Assembly (NCBI GenBank): GCA_907163375.1
Contig: CAJQUW010015636.1
Span: 124,001 to 188,000, forward strand
Origin: Prostheceraeus crozeri
Lineage: Eukaryota; Platyhelminthes; Polycladida; Euryleptidae
Length of the DNA stretch: 64,000 bases
Direction: 5' to 3'
The position numbers and the translations under genes were made by a program. The notes beneath the pieces are model-generated. The model made no database searches, was not told the DNA's origin, and saw only the letters and a list, made by a program, of their open reading frames with translations. Below are positions 13,626 to 27,579 of the stretch, in pieces (the first letter of the stretch is position 1; every line of letters begins with the position of its first letter).

Positions 13626-16240
13626 CTACGTTGTCGAAAGTAAAATCTTCGGTTTCAGACATTCACCGTTGTAAATCTCGCATACTTTGAGGAAGAAGGA
13701 ATCACTGCGTCGTTTGGTGCGACGATGAGGTATAATGAATCGACCAGATTTTGACATCGGAGGCAATAGATTATGAAGAATATGGCTATCAGACATTACC
13801 AATTTCAGAAACCTAAGAGATAACATAAGTCGTCTTTGAGTTAAGGAACACAAGCAGTCCTCGTGGCATTCTCCACCGCACAAGACACGATGAGCACGCT
13901 TCTGAAATTTGTCAAGTCGAATCGAATCGTATGATGACATGGTCATAAACAAAGGGGCACAATACTCAATACACGATCGTATGAGAGAAGTATATGTTAG
14001 AACCAATTGCTGCTTTGAGAGACCCGATTGCTTCAAAACCCTCAAAACGTAAAGGCGCCGAGATGCTGTGGATAATATGTTATCAAAGTGGTCACTCCAC
14101 GTCCAATTTGAGTTCAACGTTACTCAAAGTATCTTCAACTTATCAACGTTAACCAGTGATGGAAGTACAGGTATAACAGTAGTGTTTTTCTTTTTAATCG
14201 TCATGGACTTGCATTTACTGGAATTCAGTGGAAGTCTAATAGACGTAGACCAATCAATCATGCGATGGTGATGAAAAGAAATGTTTTCTACAGTTTGTAT
14301 GGGATTATACTGAAGCGAGAAAATCAGTGTAACATCATCCGCATACTTAAAGACCGAACAAGTAGAAGAGTCACTTACAAAGGAGCCAATTGCTATGGCG
14401 AATAAATAGGGGCCAATAACAGACCCTTGAGGAACACCGGAGGACAACGAGGAGTAAGAGCTCACTTGGGTTCCAACACGCACAAATTGTTGTCGATCAG
14501 TTAGGTATGATTGAGTCCATTTGATGAAATTTAGGGGCAACAGGCAATCACTCAGTCTTTGCAGTATGACATTATGAGGAAGTTTGTCAAATGCTTTCGA
14601 AAAGCTGTAAGATACCACAGACACCAGACGTCGAATCGCTGTCAAGGAATTTTGTGACACAGTCTTGAATTCCCAACAAAGCACACAACGTGGAAGAACC
14701 CGGTCTGAAGCCGAACTGCTGATGACCAAAATTATCAATAAGTTTTTGCTTCACAGCCTTCAAAGCCAAGGTCTCAAGAAGCTTTACAGGGGTAGGCAAA
14801 ATGCTTATAGGTCTGATATTGTCAATATTTGCAGTAGCATTCTTCGGAATCGGAGATACAGCGGAAACCTTCCATACCTTTGGAACATATTGATATTTGA
14901 AGGAAAGCTTAAATAAATGAGCCAATACGTCAGCAATAAGCGGAGCAGCTTCCTTGTAAAGAGCATTAGGGACTTTTATTCGGGATGTCGAAAGATGATT
15001 TATTGGGCTTCAACTTTGAAAGAAAAATGTAGACATCTAATTCATCAATATCACAGTTCCATGAGGAATCACATATGGGTGTGATTGAAACAGACTTGCT
15101 TATTTCGAAATGAGAAGCTAGATGATGATTGATGTCATCAACAGCCTCTGAGAGAGTTTCATACTGACACAGAAGACGCTGCAGTTGATTTTTATCGCGT
15201 GTTCCAACGTTTGAATTGATCGCTTGCCATAAATTTTTAGTCGTCATACGCTGGGTCCAAGAAGACTTCGCTTTTTGGATTTCGCATCGAACTCTTTCTT
15301 TAAGATGAGTGTACATGGCGAAGTTTCCACAACGGAAGGCATCCCAACGTCGGTTGATTAACGACTTCAGGAATGACGTCACCCAAGGCTTATCCCTGGG
15401 TGATAGTCTGACATATGAGACCGGTATACATTCAGCAGAGAGCTCATTTAAAATGTCTTGAAATCGTTGGCACTTAACATCAAGCGAAATTGAGTCGTCG
15501 TAGATAAAATTCCAATCAACTCTATGAAGGGAATAAAGAAATTCGTTGATATGGGAGCTTCGTAAATCATAAACTTTACGACTGATAAAGCATCCTTCTT
15601 TTGCATTTGAAAGTTTTGGCTTAGCTAGCAGTGATACATGAGCTGTCTTAGAAATGTCGAGAGACGCACACAAAGTCACATTATAATGATCAGACAAAAA
15701 CCTTGAGAACAAAATGTAGTCAAGCTCAGCATTACCGTATCCAGCACGATTGTTGCAATTAACCAAACCAAGTTGCTGGCAAACATGTTTGACATTGAAG
15801 CGGTTAAGATCGCCGCATATAATTACTTCATAATTAGTGTGAGAACTTAGTACTGAATCAATTTCACAAATTATAAAGGAGTTTAAAGTTTCAAATTCAC
15901 CAGTCGCCAATATCGGAGGAATATAGAGAACGAGGAGCACGATTTTCATGTTAGGTAACAACATTATGAGAAACTCAACTTCCAGCGATATTTGTACGTC
16001 AAGTTTAATGCAGGATATGTTATCACGGATCCACACAGCAACACCTCCTCCAATACGATTCTGTCTATCAAAACGAAAGCAAGTGAATTCAGAAACACTA
16101 ATTACACTATTATCAATGTCATTATGTAACCAGGATTCACAACAAGCAAAAATGTCGATGTTTTTCAGAAGGAGAGTGGAACGTACTTCATCGATTTTAG
16201 GCAAAACTGATCGCGCGTTTGAGAGCCAGATGGAGGGCAA
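13626..16240 (-). pseudogene. LINE B ORF2: endonuclease and reverse transcriptase, frameshifted
   Basis: The endonuclease part shows ACCESWLHNDID, GGGVAVWI and VIICGDLNRF. The reverse transcriptase part shows IRPISILPTPVKLLE, FGFRPGSSTLCAL, FSKAFDKLPHNV, SGVPQGSVIGPYLFAI and the catalytic KYADDVTLIF. A C-terminal segment with SCIEYCAPLF follows. Frame changes near 14960, 14690 and 14120 show that it is not functional. Sequence blocks match the LINE at 36.9-39.5 kb, so both belong to one CR1/jockey-like family. Confidence 0.85.
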
Positions 16241-16266
16241 TGTTGGTGGAAAATCAAATCAAAACT

Positions 16267-17051
16267 TCACTGAAAATTTTGAGATATTTCGACGACCTTC
16301 CCACGATAAATCTTAACCCTCTCACCAGCATCCCGTCTTCTCTTGAGCTCAGCACGCAGTTCTTTTTGGGATTGCTGCTGTGATGGAGTCAGGTCAGGAT
16401 TTATAAAGGCATTGTTATAATTTTGTAGATGCCTCAAGTCTTTCGCCCTCTTCAAAATATTTTGTTTTCATTCATTGTCGACAGAAACCACCTTGAGTAG
16501 GCGTGAAGATCCAAGTCTATGAGCCCTTCCAATTTGGTAAGTGTGCTTAACTGAGTTATCGTCAATGCTCAAATCGTTTAGCATTTCAACCACCTTGCTA
16601 TGATCATGGAATTTGCGCTCATCAGTATCTCCATCAATTTTCTTGGATATCCCAGAGATAACTAGATTATTCTTTTTCGATCTCTAGCCTCGAACTCATC
16701 ATATATCGTTGCGTTTTTCTCTGACAATTCGATGAGACATTTGCGAAGATGATCAAGCTCTAACTGATGCACATCCTGAATTTGAACGACTGCAGTAAGG
16801 GATTTCTCTAGATTTTCAACTTTATTCGCTAGAGAATCAATTCGATCAATCATTTTATCTAACTTATCGGAGAGACGTTTTTCTAACGCTGTGATCGATT
16901 GCTTTACACTTTCTAAATTCGAATCGTGAGCAACTCGCCCACGTCTTGTTCGTGGTGTCGACATATCAGCAAAAATGCGTGGAATTATGTTTAGACAAGG
17001 TAATTTGACCAAAATTGCAGAACGATAGGGACACGAACACCCAACCTTCAC
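16267..17051 (-). pseudogene. LINE B ORF1, broken
   Basis: The N-terminal coiled-coil part (16662-17051; VKQSITALEKRLSDKLDKMI) and C-terminal end (16267-16455; NPDLTPSQQQSQKELRAELK) lie in different frames with a damaged stretch between. The layout corresponds to the intact ORF1 of the LINE at 39.5-40.2 kb. Confidence 0.75.
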
Positions 17052-17159
17052 TCGCGAAACACGCGCCGAAAGCTATTGACCACTTTCACAACTAATGCTA
17101 GGTTAGACCAAAGATATAGATAAGCCAAACAATCTACCAAAGACTGTGGTTTCGTGCTA

Positions 17160-19790
17160 GTGACGTAGTTATTGAATTCCCGACTTCAGCAACAACAACG
17201 TAACACCACGGATCACAACTCACTGGAAATTGTACACAGAATTGAAAATGGGAAATTGCGAGCCCTCGATGCGACGAACAGTGTAAACCACAATGAGATG
17301 GAGAATAAGCTCAATTCAAGGAACACTCTAGTGAAAGAATCACGAAAATCGACGCTGTATATCCAGAGATATGATTCACATCAACAAGTGTGTAAGAGAT
17401 GCATTTATATTCATCAAGTGATTCAAGCTTTCACATCCTATAGCACAGTCCAGATGACTCATCAGCCCACGGAAAGGTCATGACTTGACAAACTCACTGA
17501 CTGGGGCACATGGCCGCTATCCAGAACCAACCAAATGTACCGTACTTATTTATATCTCCAAACGACTGGCAACCTTTAAAAATATAGAACTATCCAAAAC
17601 TGAGATCCGGCCAAAATTTTGCTGAACAAGCCCCAAAGCTGGGAACTTAAGGCAGCTTTATCCTATCACTATAAAATATCTTCCACCTAAAATATTAAAG
17701 AGCATCATGTTCTTGATCAACGCAAATCAAAGGAGCAATTGCACTTGCACGAAGAAAAGCACAAGCAAATCGAAACCACTGTGTTCTTCACACATAGTTT
17801 TGTCACTCCTCAATTTCAGTAAATATTTTCATAGTGATAAAGATAAATAGGCCTAAGCTGTGTTAATGAATTATAGGATTAGTTCCCAGTATTGGCGCTG
17901 GTTCGGCAAAGTTCTCTTCTGAGTTTTGGCTAGCTCTCAATTTTGTAATTACCAAATGACGAAATATCTGTGGAATCATTTTTTGTTCAGCATGTCATCA
18001 TATATGTTTCAAATGGCAACCGATTCCTTTTCGGTGTCTTTATTGGAAGTAAAGCAGAAAAGGAGAAATTTTTTGAAGAAAAATATTCTCATGGTTAAAA
18101 CAAATTTATGTGCTATAGCAGGGTTACAACTTTTTTTGCAGCTCTTTGTGCAACTGTGTGATCGGTCTTCGTCAAGGATAGTGATCCATTGTCTCTGGTC
18201 TTCGGAAAGCCAATTTCACCAGTTGAGCGAGAACTTTTCCTCCGATTCAACACGCAATGCTGGTTTAATTCTTTTTGAATCCTGTTGAAATATCTTAAAC
18301 AAACCATGAATCCTCGAGAATGACAACAGTCGTCCTTGTAATGCCATCAAACATCCAAATGACGATTTTGATCTAGCAAATCATTTTCAGTAGGCTTCAT
18401 GAATAGAAACAAAATAAAAAATACACAAAACTATGCCGTACTGTAAAATAAATAAAAGTAATATACAGTAACTGAAACGTCTGTACAAAGAAGTAAAATC
18501 AAGATCACACATGGTTGTCATACATAAAGTTAGGCATCTTGTGCGTAACACTGGAATGGGAATGAAGGCATGGAGACTGAGGGACTGAGAGGCCGAGGTC
18601 CGAGATGTGCTGTATTTCACTTCATCTCTTCTGTAAAGCAATATTTAAGACACTACAATATATATAGCATATAAAATAAGTTCCGAGAAGGTAAGTGTAT
18701 TATTAGTCAAGTGATTGCAAGCTTACTATCCACATGACATTTGACAAGTACAATGAGTTGGGTTGTGATTGATTCTTTTTATTTTTAGATACTGTAATTT
18801 TGACATACATCGGTGTTTGTCTGGCCAGCACTGATCACTATTTGCAAATACCTGTTGTCAATTCTAGTCCCACTTGAAAAAACGGAAGGTTGGGATTCAC
18901 ATACCTTCAATAAACAGCTATTGTACATTCCGCGCTCACTATCCAAAATATAGCAAAAGGTCGGACTTTTATACTTGGCAGAATGCTTTTTTTATTATTG
19001 AAATTTTGTTTTACTACACTAGCTCATTTGAGTTTAAGCGAAATCTGAAGCCAACAGGCTCCAAATTATTTTTACTATATAAAATTGTTTTTATGCCCAT
19101 GAAGATGAGGGTTCTTTGCTAGTTTCGTGTAATTATGTTTTATGTGTTGCATACGATTCCCACATGAATGTGTTATGATATTCACCATTGTGTATTCACC
19201 GCTTAATTTAAGTGTTGACATGTGATTCTTGGGCAATGACCTCCCTGTTGTGCGATTTCCTTGTTAATGCATACATTCGGCAGTCCAAACCAATTTTGAA
19301 AAATTAATTGTGATTTTGCATGCGAACATTCTAACTGATGGTTTGTTCCTGTCGGCCTATTGTTTCGACTTTCATACTTGAATTTCCTGTGACAAATGTT
19401 TCGAACTCAATGCAGATCACAGTGGTGATTTTGATAATCAGTCGCCGTTGTTTGACTCGGCACTTAGCTTATGTTACCGTTTAATGAAGTATGCAAATGG
19501 TCAGTTGGCTAATTTGTGTTGATCGCCTCGGTTGATTGTAAAAGTGCCGCAGGTTGATTTAGACAATGTCTCCTGTATATACTTTTAGCATTCAACTTTA
19601 CAGATAGATCACAGGGAGTGCATTTTTTCTTCTTTCTTTCAACGTATGATGAAGTACCTCTCGAAAAAACCGTGAACTACATTTAAAAAGTTGTATTTTA
19701 GTCAGACACATCGGTCACAGAGAAGGGATTTTCAAAAAGAGGCATCAATCCGCATCCAGTTTCATTTGCAATGTCCTAATGAGAATGCAT
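17160..19790. other. Gene-free stretch
   Basis: Only short frames without recognisable domains or exon-like boundaries. No repeats were identified by eye. Confidence 0.5.
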
Positions 19791-19794
19791 TTTG

Positions 19795-20170
19795 CTGGCC
19801 GAGACTTCAGTGTGATCGGTGCCTACGCACCACAAGTAGGTCAGAGTGCGGGGGAAAAGAATTTGCAGTAAACATTGAGCTCAACAAACAGTGAGAAGAG
19901 CATTGTCATCGGTGGCGACCTGAAATGTCATGTTGGAAGAGAAGTAAATGGCTATGAAGGTGCTTATTGTGGAATGGGATTTGGCTCTCGCAACACTAAA
20001 GGAGCGGCCATTCTGGAGACGTGCGATATGTTTGATTTAGTAGCGTGGAATACCTATTTCCTCAAGAAAGACCATCATCTCATAACATATGAATCCGGTG
20101 GGCATAAAAGCCAGATCAATTATTTCATGGTACTCAAAAGTGATGGACAAGCGGAGTGCAATTCATGAAC
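19795..20170 (+). pseudogene. RTE-type LINE endonuclease fragment
   Basis: In plus orientation, the sequence encodes a GAYAPQ-type start, then VIGGDLKCHVGREVNGYEGA, GMGFGSRNTKGAAILETCD and YESGGHKSQINYFMV. These are the consecutive conserved blocks of RTE-clade LINE endonucleases (GDLNGHVG, GYG-RN-EG, SGGHKSQIDY). The frame shifts around 19870, and both flanks lack the rest of the element, so this is a short relic. It is a different LINE clade from the others here. Confidence 0.75.
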
Positions 20171-22088
20171 CTGGCAAGGCGAGGACACGCATATCCTGCA
20201 CTGCTGAGGTCCAAAACCGATCTGATTCATTCGGGTTCGAAGTTTTGGTGTCATTACGATGCCATTTAAGATCTCAAACATTCTTCTTAGCCAGAAATAA
20301 GTATTTGGCGTCGACACTGAAATTTACTCATAACATGCAAAAATAAGGACATGAAGATGTACACAAAGCTGAATATCATGAATACAAAATGTTTCACAAT
20401 CTTTTGACACTATAGTAAGTAAGCACTTTGATAATAAGATTTTCGACTTGTTAAGAAGCTGCCCAAGATACTGTACAATGTATTTATTATGTTACTGTGG
20501 TCACCCAAAGCATGATGATTGTTTTCATTTTCAATCAGAGGAATGCATAATTATGGTGACATCGTTTACAAAATATGTCATTTTGCACATTTTATTAGCC
20601 TGAAAGTGCAAGATTAAAAAAAGGCCTGGTGTCCTCTTAAGGATTAAATTTCTCATTTATCTTTTCACCAAATCTTCATTTCACAACTTCATTTCACTCG
20701 GGATCAATTAAATGTATCACGCCTGGCATCACTCATTATTTTGACAAGTTGATACAGTATGATGACTAGCAGACCTGATCGTCTCTATCCGTTGGTAAAG
20801 AGGAGATAAAGATACGCGTAATAAAGACAAAGCGTTAGGATAGTAAATACCGTTAAATACCAGGATAAATTGAAGCGACAGTTTTGATAGCCTCAGTTGT
20901 ACGGAATTCACTCGCTAAGTAAGGTTAATAAATCTTTGTACATATTGATTTGCGACTGACTAATTTGTTTTTTAGCGTATTTGCAGTAGCAGTGGTTTCC
21001 CCCTGTTCATACAATAATACATTGATTGCATTGTAGTGCTTAGAGCATATACTTCATACATAGTAAGATCTTCTTAACCTAATTACATGTATTTTGACCT
21101 GTTGATTAGCGTATAATGTTTTAATGGCACCAGAACAGATCTCTGCGAGACACCAGAGGCTGTAAGGATGTCTTCACTTACAGCAGTATCAACATGAACA
21201 CTTTGAGCGATTTGTCAAATATGCTTGAATAATTTTAATGAAAAATTGAAATGCATTTAATAAGAGCTTCATACTCGTAAAAGCGATTTTACCCACCGGA
21301 TCGCCACCGCGGGTGGGTGAAATCGGGATTTTTGCGGAGTGTATTAGCCTAATTTAAATGTTAGCTGGTATAACAAGAAGAAGAGGGAAATTAGGAGTGT
21401 ACAATAAACGGTCTTCCTTTTCATGTATACATTCTGAAACTCGATTACTGCGTAAGGAAATAAACATAGACTAGTTTACCGATGGCCTCCGATGACATCA
21501 TGAACGACAGAAATTCGTGCAGTCGAAAATTCAGCACAGCTGGACTTCCTTCATTTTCAGACGATGGCCATGATATGTCGCTAAAAACTCTTCATTCAAA
21601 CGTCTGTCACTCATCTATCAGTGGCTTTTTCTTTGATTCAAAAAACTTATTTATCAGGTGGGTGAGCCTCCGATTTCAAAATTCCATGATTAACATCGAT
21701 AATACAGCAATCTCCTCTATAGCATAAACCTGTGGATAGCGATTAATCATTCTTTCGCCTTTTTGATGCGAACTACGAAAATAAGTTTTTTAATTCGACT
21801 TTTGCGTTCCAATGGAACATCAAAATTTCTTCGAATTCGTTGTATGTCTTTCTGAATTTTTCATGAATACCAGTCTTGACGACAGTAGAGACTGAATTCG
21901 GAAGCGATATAGTCTTGTGGATAAGAAAGAATCCTATTAATGAAATCAGAATCTATCACATTAATGGCATAATTTTTGCGATATGTTAAGGCAAAGGCGG
22001 CAATAACTAGTAGAAAAATGTGAACTCTTACACTGTATATATATATATATATATATATGTTTTATAATTTCCACTCATTTAATTGGAC
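20171..22088. other. Gene-free stretch with a short hairpin and an (AT)n run
   Basis: No gene recognised. An imperfect palindrome of TTTTACCCACC and GGTGGGTGAAAT lies at about 21289-21325, and an (AT)n run at about 22038-22060. Confidence 0.5.
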
Positions 22089-22096
22089 GTTGGAGC

Positions 22097-24066
22097 CAGG
22101 GCTGTGGAGCTGATGCGTTATCTCATCGGCTCCGGCTCCGGCTCCACGACACTGATGTGAAAGGCTCCGGCTTCAAATTCAGGTTCTATCTATGCTGGTT
22201 ATCCTGGATCCGTTGAACGGGTTTTTTGGATAACGGTGTGGCCTTTAGAGACTTGCTACAATCATTTTCAACAAAGCTTGAATATGAAACTGGATAGCGT
22301 ATGCCTCTAAATAGCTTGTAGGGCCTGTATCTACTCGAACATGGAAAGGGTATAGGCTATATAGCCAAATATACCGTATCAATAAAGATATCAATTGCTT
22401 TATTGAATATTAAAGTGTATATAGACTAGCTTAGGTTGTTATTGCTGTTTGTTATTGCCTTTATCCAATAGTCTGTTGGTCCATGAATAATATGATCGGT
22501 GGGTAGCCCACGACTCATCATCTGTAGAAATTGTAATTTAGATAATCTCATTGCAGTGTAGGCTAGAAGTGTACAATTGAAAATTATACTGAAAAAATTA
22601 AAAATATCTATTTTAGGACGAGTTTTGTAATTCTATGCAGCATACTCAATAAGTTAAGGCTTAACTTACATTATGTTAATTTTGTATTTTTCATTATGGC
22701 GTAAAGTTGCACTAAATAATTCATCAATGATTCATGAATATTATTATATTCAATTTATGCATAACATATTACCACTATTCCTCTGATGATGGTTAGGCTG
22801 ATGAAACTGAACTCGGAGTATCACACAGCATGTTGCAGGGTGCAATGCATAATAAAAATTTGACTGCGAGCACCGAGCAGAAATCCCATCTACTTTGCTA
22901 GCTTTCGAATGCGCGTGCGGTTTAATGTCACAGACAATAGAAAAGGGAGGTCAAAAGGCGCCTTTATTGAGAGCGTCTCAGTCTTTCTTTATTGTTTACA
23001 TATAAGTCAACATGATATCAGCATAAAGTGTTGACAGACGTTCTTGAAATCCACAGGTCTATGACATTAGGGGAAATATTATTACACAATACGGCTCCTG
23101 TGATGTCCTCCCCCCCCCATTTTTTCTCTGGTCAAAAGATGCAGCACCATTGGATGTCCGTTTCAGCATCACCGGTTTGAGTGAAGCATTCCGTGCTGTT
23201 ATAAAAATCTACGTGGGTAATTGCGACGTCATAGTCTCAAACTTCGTCAGCAAGTCAATATTGTAATTTGCCTTCGGGTTTTCTCGTATTGAAATATACC
23301 CTTCGAATTTTGAAGTCAAAGGAAATTCATTGTGAATGAGATACCTTTAGAATAGTAAGGCGCTACTAGAAGTGGCTGGGTCGCTTATTGCCATAGCCAT
23401 GCGAGGACTTGTAGTCAGGTCATTCGTGTGAGTGTGAAGAGCTATCCCTTCAATCAAAATTGATCAAATTGAATAATCGATTGTTTTGAAAAATGTAGGT
23501 GGGGGGACTGCACAAGAGCCTAAAATACAATCTAAGGAAATTGGCATTGTCACAGATGCCAGTAGCCATACCGATAGATGGTAACCTACATAGTAACCGT
23601 ATTAGATTTAAGATATTGCGCAAGAAATGTAGCTGTATTATCTTTGCTGACTGAACTGGAAATGTGTACATAAATGACTGGCGACTTGTCTCTAGGAATC
23701 TACAATCATCTTATTAGTTAGCATGCATATAACAAGTCTTCAAATTAATGGATTTTGGAGAATACGTTGTCACTAAAAGCTATGGAAATTCGTCTTACGA
23801 AACATATGTAATGAAAAAATATTACACATGTGTGTAAATATAATACATATAATACAAAAGAAGGCGGCAACTGCAAAGAAAGATATCGTGGAGGACAGAT
23901 CATTGGTATACTTAAAAGACATATCTTTAGATTTCAAATGATTTAATTATTTTATGATGCCAATTAATACCTTTCAAAATTCTAGATTTATATCAAAGCT
24001 CAAACTATCGGAGCCGGAGCCTTTGTGAAAAATCGGCTCCGGCTCGGCTCCGGCTCCACAGCCCTG
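22097..24066. mobile_element. Non-autonomous hAT element with perfect 8-bp target duplication
   Basis: The ends are CAGGGCTGTGGAGC and its inverse GCTCCACAGCCCTG, followed inward by GGCTCC/GGAGCC repeats. The 8-bp GTTGGAGC lies directly outside both ends (22089-22096 and 24067-24074). The 1,970-bp interior has no transposase and no long reading frame. Confidence 0.85.
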
Positions 24067-24074
24067 GTTGGAGC

Positions 24075-25712
24075 AATCGCAGTGCAGAAATCTTGCTCAA
24101 TGCCACAAAATTGACAATAGAATTATTGACTGATTAAATGCAGATCCCAATGTATACATCATCCCAGTAAAGTATGAACCACATTACTTTTGAGTTTGAC
24201 AGAATTTTCGCAACATGGCAAAGTACCTCATGGAGATCAGGGATTTCTCACTGATGAAAAGTAAATTAGATAACTGTTAAAGATCGCAATAGATTTACGA
24301 TATCTTCCAAGATTGTTCAATTGTCTCAACCCAGAAACATGCTCACACCCCGGTAAAAATACCAAGATTGTGTTGGTAGAGGAAAAAACCGGCTCGAGTT
24401 GATTCGAGAATTGAGCCGTACGACAAGGGGTGGACCGATGTGACAATTTTCATATCAAAATAAAATGTGACATACCAGGAGCAAGTTAAAAAGAGGTTCT
24501 GACTCGAAGTTTCACGTTTATTGGTCAAAAGTAAAAGTAAAATTGACTTTGGCACAGCGTGACGGGCTTTCGGCGTCCAACGCCTTCTTGCGGTCGATAG
24601 TCAAATGGCGGTCTGCAAACTCGGTGTGAAGATTTATAAAGAAGTGAATGGTATGAAGAATTGTGTTGGTTGTTGAATGTGAGGTGATCAAAGTGAGAAG
24701 GCAGACTGTAGCAAGGTAATTCATGTCTTCTATTGATTGTTGGCTTCAAGTGTGTAATAGCTTTTGCTTCAGTGAATGTTGTATCTCGGGTGCTCGTCAG
24801 CTTAGCGAGCCATACTGATACCGTGAAAAAGGGACAAATTCACATATAATTGTCACATACAACAAAAAATAATTTGACTGGAGAAGTGTTTTTTTGGTAG
24901 TATGACAAGATGTGATGAACTCTAACTTGGTTTAGTGAAATAACGAAGAAGTCTTATTATTCAAGGAAGTCATAATTCGAATGCTCCTTAATTCTTAAAT
25001 GATGATAAAGATACGTAAGATTGCGGGAGGGGGATGTAGGATACGTAAGTTTTCCCGATTTTTAGGTCCGTTTCGTTATTGCCCCCAAACTTCGAGGTAG
25101 ATGTTTTCACCGTAAATGGCGACTTTCTATGAAGTTGCATAAACAATAAAAATTAATAGTAATCAATGAATTTAAAGGTTTTCAATTTTGTCCCGTTCAA
25201 CCCCGTTTGATATGCGTGATATTATGTGACAGGTGATATTGTGAATATCGTGTCATATGCTCAATTATTTTAAGTACTCAACATCAAAGCAAAATTAAAA
25301 ACTGCCAATTTTCTTCGCATATGACAAAATGTGACATTTTTGTCAATTGACGTGTGAAGAAATGACATTTGAGCCAGTGATATGTGACAAAACGTAACAA
25401 ATCTCGAATTTCAAAATGTGTTTTGAAACGAAATTCCACATCTTGCTTTCGAGAATAATTGCGACAGACATAGGGAATCTTGATGCAATCGTACTTGCGC
25501 CCAATCGCAAGCAGATTGTCAATTGAATTCGCCTTTGTTGACGGGACTTTTTGGTTCCGCTTTGCCCTTGAGCTCCTTTGCTCACATATTCGTTTACCAG
25601 TTTTCTTACTGTTGTTTGAGACTTTCTGTAAGCAAATGTGATTTCATGTGCCGTGAAGCCAGCGCACTGCCAAGAAATATTTTGATATAATGAGATGAAT
25701 CTGATTTTCCAG
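24075..25712. other. Gene-free stretch with a possible retroelement tail
   Basis: On the minus strand at 24515-24725 a short frame ending ALDAESPSRCAKVNFTF is followed by a stop and AATAAACGTG; it looks like the 3' end of some retroelement but cannot be assigned. The rest holds nothing recognisable. Confidence 0.3.
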
Positions 25713-25904
25713 GAAAACTTCATGGATGAAGAAAATCAAGCCATGCCCTGCAATCAGCAGGACGAACCGTCGGAGTTGGAATTGATTAGAAACTTTCGCG
25801 CCGAAATGGAGGAAAAAGTTCAAGGAATGATGGAGCAAGTTAAAGAGCGAATGGAAGAAGAACAAGCCATGGTGGTCGAATTCAAAAACTTCATCGCAGA
25901 GCAG
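25713..25904 (+). CDS. Exon A of a host coiled-coil protein gene
   Basis: Acceptor TGATTTTCCAG|GAA and donor GAGCAG|GTAGGT bound an open exon; the likely start codon is ATG at 25722, giving 61 codons. The residues are acidic and helical (EMEEKVQGMMEQVKERMEEEQ), a probable coiled coil. The exon is in phase 0 at its 3' end and fits the exons at 28781 and 30843, both also phase 0. Together they predict a protein of about 176 residues. The family is not recognised; small helical-bundle complex subunits (kinetochore, BLOC-type) look similar in general terms. Confidence 0.6.
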
Positions 25905-27066
25905 GTAGGTTTTATGACGGTGAAGGATGAGCTCTGTTGAAGGATATAGGTCGTAATTTACTGCAATTGTTATCAGTCTGATAACAGAATTGCGATTACG
26001 GATTGGCTACCAAGCCACGCAAATTTATAGACTCCTCATTTTTCAAATAGCTTACTAATTCATGAAAGCAACGCACCAAAAGATGCCGTAAACGATGGGG
26101 TTTTATAATTCAGAATAAATGTTTACGCTAATTACATATGGTCATTCCTGCATTTATTCTGAGAAACTTTGACAAAATGTAGGTATCTATTCATATTTCT
26201 AATAGGAAATAACAAGATGGATAGTCACAAGAAGGCAATGCACCTTACCATAAGAGCAAACGAAGCATAACTCATTCAAAGTGTTGAAGAGGCCTTAGTT
26301 ATTCATTTTTCTCATAAGATTTAGTCGGGGAAAAAACGGACAGAAGATGCCAATTATTTTATTTGCTCTAATTGCGGCCACCTCCGAGGCCATCATCAGA
26401 AGCAGAGAATCTATATGTACGTTGGAAATTATTCAAAATTTGTGTTACATTATTTCTATGATTCATGAATAGACTAAAAGTATGTACTAAACTAGAGGGA
26501 TATGAACTAAACTAGGATGATAATGAACACTTTGACATGTCTGAATATCTCAAAAATGGAGCATAGTGACTTGAGTTACAATGGAAAAATACGGAAAGTG
26601 TCCATAGCTCATACATAAAGAAATTCAGAGAGAACATCTTGTCCGTCTTTATTGTTGATTTTTGGCCTTAGCTTTTTGATGAAAAGCGCCTCTTGTATTC
26701 TGATGTTGCAGCTGTCTTTGTCAGAAGTAAGAAATTTTCACTGAAATATTGGTGGCATTGCAAGGACGTAGATGTTTGAAAGCAGGGCTGGAGTTGTTGA
26801 TCAAATTTTCTTTTGCCCTTGTGCGAAGAAATCTGATCGTGCTTCCAATGTAACATTCTTGCAAACATTTCGCGGTATTTGGTTAATTATTTTCTTTCGC
26901 AAGCACAGGCCTGTATTTTTTGAGGTGAACCCAATTAGAGTACAACTAGTGTTTGTTGGATTTGTTGAGATACTGACGAATTGTACTGCCAATTCTTACC
27001 AAGCGAACATCGATGTTTTCACTTTTAAATATGTTTTATTTTACTACAAATTTCATAAGACATATG

Positions 27067-27240
27067 AGGTGGTCTCCGTGGCACAGTGGTTAAGTGCTAT
27101 ACCTAGCGATCTTCTGGTCCAGAGGTCGAGCCCCGAAAGTGTCATTGGAAGTCGTCAACGCTGCAGATAAAAGTCTATGTCAGCACCGTCTAAGCCCCCA
27201 GTATGGGAAGAAGTGACGTTAAACCAGTCATTCACATAAG
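27067..27240 (+). repeat. tRNA-derived SINE in the first intron
   Basis: The 5' end is tRNA-like: an A-box-like GGCACAGTGGTTAAGTGC and a B-box-like GAGGTCGAGCCCC (one base short of consensus). A tail with GACGTTAAACCAGTCATTC follows, a common SINE ending. The cloverleaf is imperfect, so it is not a functional tRNA. Confidence 0.65.
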
Positions 27241-27579
27241 GAAATTTGAAATTAACTGGTTCAGATTTATTCTGGTTCTTGTAGTATGTTTTCTTTTCCG
27301 AACACGTCAATTGAATGACTATCCAAACCATGTGATAAAAAGGCAAAGAAAACAGAGACTAAGAAAAATAAGCAGAAAACAGGCTACAAGAACCTGTATA
27401 AATCTGAACCATTCAATTTAAAATTTCTTTGTGTGTCTGATGAAATTGATTGTGGTTGGTAATCAATCGGAGCCTGAAGAAACCCGGATGCAAGAACATG
27501 GCTCAAGCATTCATAAATATATGGTTTAGATCAAGACACAGTTCATGTTCAGATCTGAAAAAACTCTTGTCAAAGATTG

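Larger units (their letters stand above)
13400..17160 (-). mobile_element. LINE copy B, full-length but decayed
   Basis: ORF1 (16267-17051), endonuclease (14966-16240), reverse transcriptase (14124-14925) and C-terminal part (13626-14117) are in the expected order in minus orientation. At least three frameshifts break ORF2, and ORF1 is broken near 16460-16660. The 3' side ends in AT-rich ATA/AATAAT repeats around 13480-13520. Confidence 0.8.

Noticed and set aside
25343-25723. Minus-strand frame with a helix-turn-helix-like stretch (KSQTTVRKLVNEY)
   Set aside because: No transposase core follows, and it overlaps a well-supported exon on the other strand; at most a worn Tc1-like scrap.
27067-27140. 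Functional tRNA gene
   Set aside because: The B box is one base short and a SINE-type tail follows.
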